Below, piece by piece: positions 38,038-47,299 of a DNA stretch of 64,000 nt. A program made the translations under genes and the position numbers. Below the pieces are notes generated by a model. It was not told the origin of the DNA. It made no database searches and worked only from the letters and a program-made list of their open reading frames with translations. Each line of letters starts with the position of its first letter. Within the stretch, counting starts at the first letter, position 1. This DNA comes from Gracilaria gracilis (Eukaryota > Rhodophyta > Florideophyceae > Gracilariales > Gracilariaceae), in NCBI GenBank assembly GCA_030374805.1, contig JARGSG010000001.1, positions 434,001 to 498,000 of the forward strand, written 5' to 3'.

Positions 38038-40172
38038 CTACCAAATCTCGCATCTTGCCTCAGGCGGTTTGTACATGGGGTCCCCGTTCTTGATATCAAA
38101 AGCGGTATGGAAGTCATCTATGACCTGCACGATATTCGCACGAAACTCGCCAGGTGCATGTGGGTCCATTATTATTCGTTGCAAGGCATTTTCCTCCCTG
38201 ATGTTATTGCGCCATATACTGGCCCATCCCAAGAAAAAGCGCTGTTCTGGTGTGAATCCATCCACATCTGGTAGCCGTCCGTGCTTCTCCATGAAGGTCT
38301 TCAGCCCAGCAAAAGAAAGCTTCACACCCCCGTAATCCGCGATATTCTCTCCGAGGCATAGCTTGCCGTTCAAGTTCTTATCAAAAACTTGATAGTCACT
38401 GCATAGCTTCTCCATGTTTGCAGCTCTTCTTTCGTACTCCTCTGCGTCCTCTGTTGTCCACCAATCCACCAGCTCACCATTGGAGTCAAACTTTCGTCCT
38501 TGGTCATCGTAACCGTGCCTACCAATAGGAGAACAAAAGAGAAATCATATAACATTTGACGGTTAGTATAATAAAACTACATTTCTTTGTAGATTGCTTC
38601 ACCTCGAAACTGGAAAGCTCAAACTTACGAAATCTCGTGACAAACGACGGCCCCAATGGCCGAAAAATTGACAGCTGGGTCCCCGTATGGAGCGTCTGGG
38701 GAAGGATGAAAAAAGAACGGAGGTTGCAGAATGGCCGCCGGAAACACGATGACGTTCTTCAAGGGATGGAAATAAGCGTTCACCATGGTCGGTGGCATCT
38801 CCCACCTGTTTGGATCAACTGGCTTATCAATTCTATCTATCATTAGCTTGAACTCGCGAACCATACACGCCCGGGCATTTGTTGCATAGGAATTCTCCAT
38901 AGAAAGCTTCTTGATCAATTCTGGGATATCATCTACTTCCCATTTGTCAGGATAGCCAATCATGGGCCGGAACTTCGCAAGCTTCTGTTTTGCTTTTCCC
39001 TTGGTCTCAGGCTGCATCCATTCCAGATTGTCAATCCTTTCTGAGAGAACGTCAGTCAAAACATTGACCATTTCTAAGCAAGCCGTTTTCGCTGAGGGGG
39101 AGAAATGACGATCAGTGTACAAAATTCCAAGGCAGTGTTCAAGAAGACTTGTAACTCCAGAGTTCAAAACACGTTTCCATCGCGGTTTCATCTCTGGTTG
39201 CCCAGTCATGGCTGTTCCGAAGAAGGAGAAGTGCTCTTCTTCAGCTGATTTCGTAAGGTAGCCGGCCATGCGTTTCATTACGTGGTACGTGATGTATATC
39301 TTCCAGATGTCTGTATCAACTTCGAAAAGCAGTTTCGTGAGATTTATAAAGAAATCTGGGTTGTCAACAATGATAGTTTTCGTGGCTTCTTCTGACAAGC
39401 CTAGAAGCTTGAAAAACAGTCCCCATGGAAGTTTGTTTTCATCCGACTTCGTGCGTTCCACAAGGTCCTCAACACCCTCAAACTTATTGTAAGTCTTCAG
39501 TGGATCACGCATTTCAGTTTTAGTACGGCATGAAGTAGCGATTTTGATCTCCAAATCCATGTGCTGCTTGGCCTTTTCTTCAGCCACTTGCTCCTCACAG
39601 AAACCACAAAGTGTAAGCATATTGGCGACATGCTTGACGTACTTCTCGCGAATCTCCTTCTTATCATCTCTGAAGTAGAAGTCTCGGTCGCCAATACCCA
39701 AAGAACTAGACTGAGATATAGCCATGACCTCCCAGGAACTGTTCTTTGCATCTGGTATACTGTAAAAGCCAAACAGTCCGGGAGTGAGACCAAGTTTTGA
39801 ACGCAGAGCAGCAGATAACAGAAGTACTTCGTGAGGCTCTTTTATATCGTTGATTTGTTCGAAGGCATCTTTCATGGGATCCAGTCCGTGAGCTTCACAA
39901 GCATCCTCGTCCATGCCGGTTGCGTAAATGATACGTACAGCGATGCGATTTGGATCTGTGGTGGTTTCGTCCTGAACACACTCTTCAAGAATCTGTCGTA
40001 ATTGGCTGTTACCAGTTTCATGCAGCTCCTCAAATGCTCCCCATCGGGAGTACTCATTGGGAATGGGGTTCCGAGATAGCCATCCCCCATTGGCAAAACG
40101 ATAAAAGTTGTGTGCTGGGGGGATGGTGCGATCAAGATTCGCCACATCGATACCGTTTACAACAGTGCTCAT
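38038..40172 (-). CDS. M13 (neprilysin/PepO) zinc metallopeptidase, two exons
   Basis: Oligopeptide-cleaving zinc endopeptidase of about 674 residues. Exons 40172-38629 and 38518-38038 flank a 110-bp intron (38519-38628, GTAAGT..GGTAG, phase 2). The intron cuts the active site: exon 1 ends CHEI plus TC, and exon 2 completes SHGYDDQG, giving HEISH (H512, E513, H516). The third zinc ligand is E572 in GENIADYGG. The substrate-side NAYFHP motif is present and the chain ends CEIW, the typical C-terminal Cys..Trp of M13 enzymes. There is no N-terminal signal anchor; it begins like bacterial PepO (HNFYRFANGGWL), so it may be cytosolic or organellar. The gene is divergent from the SIM-rich gene, 382 bp away. 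Confidence 0.93.
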
Positions 40173-40554
40173 TCTGGTGGGTATCTTTGCACTGCGGTGA
40201 TTGGCAACGTTTCGGATGATCCCGGATGATACTTTAGCCCTGAAGTGTGACGGGAGAGTTGAAGAATCCTAATCGGGGATTGCATTTGTTGCTGATCTGC
40301 AAAGATGCAGAGCTCTCCATTCTCCAGAACCACGGCGAGTGCTGTAAACTTAGCCTTGTTGTACACGTAGTCGGACCCTTCGGCGACGAGGAGCACGGTG
40401 CACGGTGCACCGTGCGGGCGACTTACAGTACTCTTGGAATTGTACAGTACCCTTGCACTCTGGGCCAGAGACCACTCGCAACAGCAAGAGGATCATTTGC
40501 TCTGCTGTTGCACGCAACAAACATTCCTCTCTTTCGTCGCCACCGCCAGGCATC
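40173..40554. other. Divergent promoter region, M13 peptidase / SIM-rich gene
   Basis: 382 bp between divergent ATGs. It contains the palindrome CACGGTGCACCGTG near 40401-40414, preceded by another CACGGTG. This is a candidate shared regulatory site, without direct proof. Confidence 0.4.
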
Positions 40555-41871
40555 ATGCCAATACCACGCCGCCGTAGCCGCCCACTCCGCAAAAGACCTC
40601 GTTTTGATGACCTTGCCGATGACGAGCCCGAGTCCTCCAGCGATTCAACCTCCTCGGAGTCCTACGAAAGCTCTCCACCCCCAGACTTTGCTGCCGATGC
40701 CGATGACGAGGAAGGGTACATATCTGCCCCGGAGGAGACAGAATCTCCGAAACCACAGCCGAAACGTCCTTCTCGCCTTGCGAAACCGCGGTCTTTCATT
40801 GATGCTGTCAGGCCGTATGTGGAACCTATGTCAAGAGATGCAATAAAGCTCAGCCAGCTTACAATGGCGGAGATTACCGCTGGTGCCGCATACCGCGGTC
40901 CGCTTGTCGTCACTGACGCAGACCGTGCAGAGGTCGAAGCAGCTCATGCTGCAGCTGCAAGGCTCGCGCGCCATGAAAGCGATGATCTCACCGACGACCG
41001 GGAAGAAGTAATACCTCAAATAGAAACGCGCGCGTTTTCGCTGAAGCGGCAGCGGTTCAGGTCTCGCAACAGCGAATTATCGAACTCCGATTATGAAATG
41101 CTATCTCGCGAAAGTGGCTCTGACAGCGCTAGCGAACCAGAAGCTGATGGTTCACCACGCAGTTCTGCTCCAGCAGATGAGTCTCCTACTTCACGCTGTA
41201 ACGAAGAGAAACGGTACGAACTGCGACGTGAATCATCTGATTATGAGTCTGAGAACAATGGCTCTCCTTCGAAAAACGTAATACGCCTTGTTCGAAGCGA
41301 TAAGATAGGACCGGGAAGGTGCATGAACGACAGTGACAATGAGTCCTGTGATAGCCGCCCAGACCATATAACTAGCAAAGACGGTGAAGAATCCAGTTCC
41401 TCTGCGTGTCAAACACTAACGGGCAACTTTCGCACATCGGACACATACGCTGTATCAAGATTGGACACACGGGCGAGAAATACACAGCGACACTCAGAGA
41501 GGACTGCACCGACCGCTTCCAACCGTGTAATTGACGTCATTGATCTTAGTCAAGATCACGACAGTAGCGCTTGCACTCGACTGCCGCGAACAGAAACGGT
41601 GAGAGCACGAAGTGTGATGAGGCGTTCAACGAGCAGCGGGGGAAGAGGGCCATCTACTCGATCTTGTGCAGGTCTCTCACAAGCTCCGGATGTCATTGAC
41701 CTTTGCGGTGATAGTGGCGAAGAGGGGAGCGGGGAGGAAGTGCCAAAACCGACCGAAACCGAAGTGGTTGACTTGTGTTTGGACGGTCGGGGTGCAGAAG
41801 CTGCCCAAATGCAGACGCTGCCAAAGCGTAGATTGCGAATCAGGCCAGGGTGGCGACCGATAGATAGATAG
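40555..41871 (+). CDS. Disordered nuclear-type protein with three SUMO-interaction-like motifs
   Basis: 438 residues from ATG 40555, with no recognised globular family. The N-terminus is basic (PRRRSRPLRKRPRF), followed by acidic Ser-rich stretches. A short conserved-looking helix region lies at about residues 80-140 (SRDAIKLSQLTMAEITAGAAY). Three hydrophobic-acidic motifs lie in the last quarter: VIDVIDLSQD (V325-), DVIDLCGDSGEE (D379-) and VVDLCLDG (V404-). Each fits the V/I-x-V/I-V/I plus acidic/Ser pattern of SUMO-interacting motifs. Such clusters are typical of SUMO-targeted ubiquitin ligases and PML-body proteins, but no RING is found here. Role is inferred only: a SUMO-binding chromatin or DNA-repair factor. 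Confidence 0.6.
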   Translation: MPIPRRRSRPLRKRPRFDDLADDEPESSSDSTSSESYESSPPPDFAADADDEEGYISAPEETESPKPQPKRPSRLAKPRSFIDAVRPYVEPMSRDAIKLSQLTMAEITAGAAYRGPLVVTDADRAEVEAAHAAAARLARHESDDLTDDREEVIPQIETRAFSLKRQRFRSRNSELSNSDYEMLSRESGSDSASEPEADGSPRSSAPADESPTSRCNEEKRYELRRESSDYESENNGSPSKNVIRLVRSDKIGPGRCMNDSDNESCDSRPDHITSKDGEESSSSACQTLTGNFRTSDTYAVSRLDTRARNTQRHSERTAPTASNRVIDVIDLSQDHDSSACTRLPRTETVRARSVMRRSTSSGGRGPSTRSCAGLSQAPDVIDLCGDSGEEGSGEEVPKPTETEVVDLCLDGRGAEAAQMQTLPKRRLRIRPGWRPIDR

Positions 41872-42319
41872 TCGACACTAGAACATTAGAACCACCTTCC
41901 ATTTCATTTCGTTTATGTTTCTTTATAAATTACGTACCGTTGGTACCTGCAGCTACCCTTGCACTGGTAGAACGCAAAAAGGTAAGACCTCGGTTTCATA
42001 GAACAAATCCATGTAGAGTTAACGTTACCTTCGTAGACTACGCTCATTTTTAATTTTTAACCTATTTCTGCACCTATATCTTTAGAAGATCAGCAACGTT
42101 TTCCCAGGGTTGGGGCAATTCTGGCCCTGGCAAGTCTGACCTCTTCGTCCGTAATTTTTCCCTTTAGCACGTTTTCTTTGTGAAGTTGAAAGAAGAATGG
42201 TACGGAAGCACATCTCGTTCCCAAACTCTGGATGAACGGGTGGAAATCACTCTTGAGAGTACTGTCGCTCACTCTTTGACTCGAGTGCAGCCTTTCGGTT
42301 TTCTTGCTCGATACCAATC
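41872..42319. other. Spacer between the SIM-rich gene and TBCC
   Basis: 448 bp, AT-richer than its neighbours, with a short GATA microsatellite at its start. No coding evidence; it probably carries the 3' UTR of one gene and the promoter of the next. Confidence 0.4.
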
Positions 42320-43129
42320 ATGTCACTGAAATCCAAATCCGATCAGCTTGAGGCACAGTTTGCTGCCGAGTCCGAAATACTACGCTCTAAGATCGAAACC
42401 GCCGCGCTGGCGTCGCTCCCAGATGTAAGAGCACAGTTAGAGGCCGTGAGGGAGCTGCTGGCGCAAGGCACCGAATGGTGGACGAAGTATGACGTACGAA
42501 GAAATTCAGAAAAGCTGCTTTCCCTTGAGAAAGATGTCGATATCGTAGCCAGACGACTTAAGCCTCGTCGGAGATTTCGGTTCAGTCAAGCTCCATCGTT
42601 GGAAACTCCTGAAGCTTTGCCCCAAAGCGCATCATCCCCAAAGAAAGTAGCTCTTCCTGCGGGTCCGCTGGAAAATGGAGTGATCGTGGATTCTAGAAGC
42701 GTGCGAAACGGGAAAGTAGAAATAGACAACTTCGACGGAAAACCCTTGACAGTAATGGGCTTGAAAGACGCTTGCGTTTTTCTGAAAGGAACGCCTACTG
42801 CGTTGCGACTCACAAATCTCACCCGCTGTGAGGTGCAAGGCGTCCTGGTTAACGGTTCAGTTTTTGTATCGGAGTGCGGTAATTGTAGCATAAGCGTAGT
42901 GTGTCATCAACTGCGCATCCACCAGTCGAATCATTGCTCATTTTGGACATGTTCCGACAGCGGTCCGATAATAGAAGATTGCACGAACATGCGATTCGGA
43001 GAGTTACTAACTGAAGGACGCAGAGGTGGGTGGAACGACATCAAAGACTTCAGTTGGCTACGTGAAGGTCATAGTCCGAACTGGCAGTTGCTAAACAATA
43101 CACGGGTATTCCCAAGGCCAACATTTTGA
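42320..43129 (+). CDS. TBCC: Tubulin-binding cofactor C
   Basis: 269 residues from ATG 42320. TBCC is the GTPase-activating factor that releases assembled alpha/beta-tubulin from the cofactor D-E complex. The N-terminal part (1-90) is an alpha-helical bundle region that would bind tubulin. The C-terminal beta-helix domain (115-260) shows LTNLTRCEVQGVLVNGSVFVS, then CHQLRIHQSNHCSFW with the arginine finger R199 in QLRIH, PIIEDCTNMRFGEL, and the hallmark end DFSWLREGHSPNW. The chain is shorter than animal TBCC because the middle linker is brief. Intact, no introns. Confidence 0.92.
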   Translation: MSLKSKSDQLEAQFAAESEILRSKIETAALASLPDVRAQLEAVRELLAQGTEWWTKYDVRRNSEKLLSLEKDVDIVARRLKPRRRFRFSQAPSLETPEALPQSASSPKKVALPAGPLENGVIVDSRSVRNGKVEIDNFDGKPLTVMGLKDACVFLKGTPTALRLTNLTRCEVQGVLVNGSVFVSECGNCSISVVCHQLRIHQSNHCSFWTCSDSGPIIEDCTNMRFGELLTEGRRGGWNDIKDFSWLREGHSPNWQLLNNTRVFPRPTF

Positions 43130-43660
43130 GGTTCGATGTCACTTGCATTGAATACCATGAGCGTTTCCACATGGGTGTATGTGAGCCGTTTGGTTCAACT
43201 ACGTAGTTAAGCAGAAAGTTTCAGGTTCCTTTATTTACCTTCGCATATACTGGGTATTCGGACCGAGGATGTGCAACAAGTTTCGCTTATTCCGGTACGC
43301 TGCCGTTTCGAATGTATGACACTGGAAATTGTGCAGATCATGCTTGAACAAAATTGAGCTCGTCTACCTTTAGTATCAAACACATCTGCGGCTCATATTG
43401 CGTATTCCACGAGGACAAACTCATTACGGATCTCCTCCTCACTTCGCCGCAATTTGTCAATCTCACGACTTTCCAACCACAGCCTTCGATACAGACTAAT
43501 CTTCGTTGCAAACGGGACCTTCCGGTTTGCGGTTCCATTATTCCCCTATGTATCGGTTTCCGCCCAATTCGTCATGGTGCTTTAGCCCTTTTTTCCACAC
43601 TCAGAAACAATTGTGTTTGTCGCATTGTAGGAGACCATGAAAGAGAGGGAGTTTTTCAAA

Positions 43661-43690
43661 AATGGTGCTAAATGGTGCTAAATGGTGCTT
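43661..43690. repeat. 10-bp tandem repeat
   Basis: AATGGTGCTA is repeated twice and followed by a third copy ending in T. Too short to judge origin. Confidence 0.8.
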
Positions 43691-43718
43691 CCGGGTTCGA
43701 TTATGGTGTTTTAGTGTA

Positions 43719-43742
43719 GTCTACACTCTACACTGTGTAGAC
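43719..43742. repeat. Inverted repeat with 8-bp arms
   Basis: GTCTACAC and GTGTAGAC are separated by 8 bp. It could fold as a hairpin in the 3' region of either flanking gene. Confidence 0.6.
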
Positions 43743-44644
43743 ACAACTCATATTGGAGAAGGAGTGAGTGTACGGAGAGACTGTATTCTCATCAGTCATA
43801 GTGAATCCGAAGGGCTCTAGAGAGTTCAAGTTTGGTACGCTTAGCTGTACAGAACAAGCGTGAAATATAATGTTCTTCCCATACGAACACGACTATCTCC
43901 AACGCCGAGGCGATGTTCAGCCATGGAAAAAATATTATTGTTTTGCTCCCTGAGGAGCTCTTTCAAAGAGGACAAGCAAGGAGGAGTGGCTCCCGTGTTT
44001 AACAAGAAATCTCCCTGAGCTCCAAGATGGACGCTGGATTACGTTTCCTTGGTTTCACATGATGTGGAAATGAATGCAGTCCATTGACAAATACTAATAG
44101 CAATATTGCTCGTCGAAATGAACTGCCTTTTGTTCGAGACAGAAATGATATGTCTCTGATAGAAATGATTAGACAGTGGCCGCTAAAGCTTTTGGCCTTC
44201 TTCAAGAGAGGGTAATAATATCTTTAGAATAGGTCCCCTATCGTCTCGGAATCAGAGACGCCACACCATAATGAAAAAGAAGAAATGCTATGTGAATCTA
44301 TATTACAAAAGTGCTCTACTTGACCATTCCGAAACTGTGTTCTTCGCATGAAACCGCAAGACAAGCGCGGATGCTAGCCGAAGAGTGAAAGTACAACGTT
44401 GACAAAGAAATTCATTCGACAGCTTCAGTGATTTAGAGTCGTAAGCTTGTAGACTCACAAATCTACAAAATTTCCCTTGCTGTGTCATACCGTTGGTACC
44501 AAGTCCATCCGATGCTCCTTTTGCGCTTCTTTCAGATTATCAGTATCCTTATCCTACGTGAATATCCGGGAGCAGAATCTAATGCGGCGAATCTAGAGGC
44601 GCAATGCTGAAAAGTATATCGACTCCGTTAGAAGGCAATGCAAT

Positions 44645-47299
44645 CTACAATTTAAGTTGTGCACTTCCGTCCGGAAGCAATTGTTTCCAAAGGATGCTGC
44701 CATCTCGTAGCACATGTCTGAGAAGAGGTACAACGACTCCGGCAACGCGATCAAGCCACCTAAGCGGCCACAACATTAAGTGAGCAACAGGTGGATGAAC
44801 TGCTCTCGTGTACGTGCTAGTCACTACCGCACTTCCGTTCCAGACAACTGCGATTGAACCACTGGCTGTCTGCGGATTGTACAACCCGGTCATAGATTTC
44901 CGTTCGACTCCAGTAACAAGAGCTGACTGACAGAATTGGCTCAGTGACTGGTACCCTTTCAAAACCGTGATGAAATCTCCTACCTTCGCACTTTCGGCTG
45001 TGGTGAGCACTCCATTGATTGACAAATAGTGTTGGGCAGAAATTGGAAGCGCCCCACCATCGAACTTAATAAGAACGAAGGTGTGTTCTACGTCAGGATT
45101 AGCGTGAGCAAACGCCAGTACCCGCGAACTCTCACCGCTACCGTCAATAATGTAGTCACCAATGCGAAGTTCCGCCATGGATATGAACGATCCGTCTTTC
45201 AGTATAACCCTTGCAGCCCCAGGGAAGCAAGCAGATTCAGAGTCGTCAGTATCAGAAGATGGTGAAGACGACGCCATTGAAGAACTTGGTGAGGGTGTAA
45301 TGCTGCCAGAAGATATCACTTGAGTCGAACTGACACTCGGAGAACTTGAGGATGAAGTTTCCACCGTCACCATGGGCGTGACGCTTGATGAAGCCGTCGG
45401 TGAAGCAACTAAGGAAGATGATGGAGTCACAGTCGGAAGAATTGGGCTAGGTGTTTCCGACGGTGAAACCGTTGGAGCCACATCGTTGCTACCAGACTGA
45501 TCTTGTTCACGATTTGAATCTCTTGTTCCGTTGGAAGGGGAGGACCCTGGAGATATCATTGGATTCTTTTCCTTATCGCCCTCAGAACGATTCCCGTTTT
45601 CGGTGTCATGATCTGTGTTACTTGAGTTATTGGGATCATCTTTGGTAGGTTCACGCGAAGCAGTCGTTTTCTTCGCACGGTTGACTATATTCTCAGGATC
45701 TCTTTTCCCAAGAGGCACAAACGAGGCACAGTTTCCTGCAAGTAGCTCTCGTGTACGTAGCGATGCTGTGTAGCTACATACATCAAGATCATTGGACTTA
45801 TTCAGGGCGAATACATGTAGAGAGGCAGATTCTCTAGACATTGTCTCAACTTTAAGGATTTCGTCCCATTTGGCTTTGCCGATGAGCTTCTTGATGTGGT
45901 TGTTAGAAAGCTGGTGAAGAATGTGATACACTTCGAACAATAGAACGAAGTCTTCTGCGATATTTTGCACCCCACATTTTGAACCACCACGGAAAGGTAC
46001 AACTCCTCTCACACCTTCGAGGCCTACTCCAAATTTCATGAGCAACTTACGCTTCTCTTCAAAGGAAAAAGTAACTGAAGGGCTGTTGGAGATTTCATGT
46101 CTCATCTCGTCGAAAAGCTTCTCCACAACTCCGTGTAGCATGAGCACTTTGGAAGAGTCATTATTAAGCATCTTATAGTCAATTGACACTACGTCTCCGA
46201 TTGAGTAAACACTCTTCGAAGGGCAAAGACTTCCATTCCATTTGATAGGCATCGGGAGTCTCTCTGGTTCGTCGTCATCTGCATCATCCTGTTCCTCCAT
46301 TAAGTCCTGCTGCTTTATCGCGCGGTTCATATTCTTCCCATTGTGCATTTCAACTTCGGAATCAGCTTCACTAGTCATGGCTGGGAGAAAGGATATTGTC
46401 TTTGGAAAACGAGAATTGCAAGGACATAGCTGCTTCAGCTCAAAGTGTGAGTGCAAAATTTTCTCCGGATTCATCGTTGGTGCGCCCGGATTGTCTCCAT
46501 CCTGATTCAGAGTCCCACCAAATGCCTCCATGGCTTTGTGAACCAGCTCTTCAAAAACCATGATATCGCTCTTAACGAGGTATGGACATACTACGCTGTC
46601 ATCTAGACTCACGACAAGAGACCAGTTGGAATGCGTTCGCATTTTCTCATCTAAACCCACGGTTAATGTAGGGAACGAGAAGCTGCTCAACAACACTTGA
46701 GCGTTTATCACGGACACAGTGATTTTGGGACCAGGTTCTGGACCGCACTGTACCATGTTTTCGGGTATCAAACCAACCCAAATTGGGAAACTCATCTCAT
46801 CATCTTTGTCCGGAGTATTGGTATATGTAGGGTAAAGCTTCAGCCCCATCGGAGCACCCGGTGGATTGAAGCATGCTTGGTTATTCACCCGTAGTCCTGA
46901 ACTGTATTCAATTTCGTATACGTTGGGACCTTCATTGGAAACTGAAGCCACATGAAGAATCTCAATGGAATCAGGACAACCTTCCATGCTCATATCAATC
47001 GGGGACGGAAACGAGGATGTAATATTTGCCAAGGATAGGTACCTTCCTGGAAGCGTTTCATTGAGAGGAGGGTGCGGGGGGCCCTTTATAGTTGTCATTT
47101 GTTCTTGATGACCTGTAACGAACAGGCTGTCATCTTCTATAAATGGAAAGGAGTGCACGTTTAGTGTATTGGCTAGATCCGATTTCTTGATTCTTTTGAC
47201 AAGCTTCTCCCCATGGACAGGAAGTTGGGAAGGAAGGGATTTGCTGCTCGTGAAGAAAAACAAGAAAGCAGAAATGACAAGGAAGCTCAACTTCCCCAT
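44645..47299 (-). CDS. Secreted protein with C-terminal Hint (hedgehog/intein) domain
   Basis: 884 residues from ATG 47299, one exon. A signal peptide covers residues 1-22 (LSFLVISAFLFFFTSS). A large Cys-containing N-terminal ectodomain of unknown family follows (25-520; paired Cys near WVGLIPENMVQCG and QLCPCNSRFP). Residues 560-690 are a Ser/Thr/Pro-rich linker, probably glycosylated. The Hint module starts at C691 in ACFPGAARV, with MAELRIGDYI, ISAQHYLSINGVL (His block) and GLYNPQTASGSIAVVWNG. Hint domains cleave the chain before the first Cys and can pass the N-terminal part to a nucleophile such as a sterol. The CFPG start and block order are hedgehog-like. The ectodomain is not Hedgehog. 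Confidence 0.82.
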   Translation of the reverse strand: MGKLSFLVISAFLFFFTSSKSLPSQLPVHGEKLVKRIKKSDLANTLNVHSFPFIEDDSLFVTGHQEQMTTIKGPPHPPLNETLPGRYLSLANITSSFPSPIDMSMEGCPDSIEILHVASVSNEGPNVYEIEYSSGLRVNNQACFNPPGAPMGLKLYPTYTNTPDKDDEMSFPIWVGLIPENMVQCGPEPGPKITVSVINAQVLLSSFSFPTLTVGLDEKMRTHSNWSLVVSLDDSVVCPYLVKSDIMVFEELVHKAMEAFGGTLNQDGDNPGAPTMNPEKILHSHFELKQLCPCNSRFPKTISFLPAMTSEADSEVEMHNGKNMNRAIKQQDLMEEQDDADDDEPERLPMPIKWNGSLCPSKSVYSIGDVVSIDYKMLNNDSSKVLMLHGVVEKLFDEMRHEISNSPSVTFSFEEKRKLLMKFGVGLEGVRGVVPFRGGSKCGVQNIAEDFVLLFEVYHILHQLSNNHIKKLIGKAKWDEILKVETMSRESASLHVFALNKSNDLDVCSYTASLRTRELLAGNCASFVPLGKRDPENIVNRAKKTTASREPTKDDPNNSSNTDHDTENGNRSEGDKEKNPMISPGSSPSNGTRDSNREQDQSGSNDVAPTVSPSETPSPILPTVTPSSSLVASPTASSSVTPMVTVETSSSSSPSVSSTQVISSGSITPSPSSSMASSSPSSDTDDSESACFPGAARVILKDGSFISMAELRIGDYIIDGSGESSRVLAFAHANPDVEHTFVLIKFDGGALPISAQHYLSINGVLTTAESAKVGDFITVLKGYQSLSQFCQSALVTGVERKSMTGLYNPQTASGSIAVVWNGSAVVTSTYTRAVHPPVAHLMLWPLRWLDRVAGVVVPLLRHVLRDGSILWKQLLPDGSAQLKL

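Larger units (their letters stand above)
43130..44644. other. Convergent spacer, TBCC / Hint gene
   Basis: 1.5 kb without a protein-like frame; the longest frames lack ATG context and composition. It contains a short tandem repeat (43661-43690) and an inverted repeat (43719-43742). Confidence 0.45.

Noticed and set aside
43681-43710. GGGTTCGATT as a tRNA B box
   Set aside because: No A box at proper distance and no cloverleaf. It adjoins a short tandem repeat.
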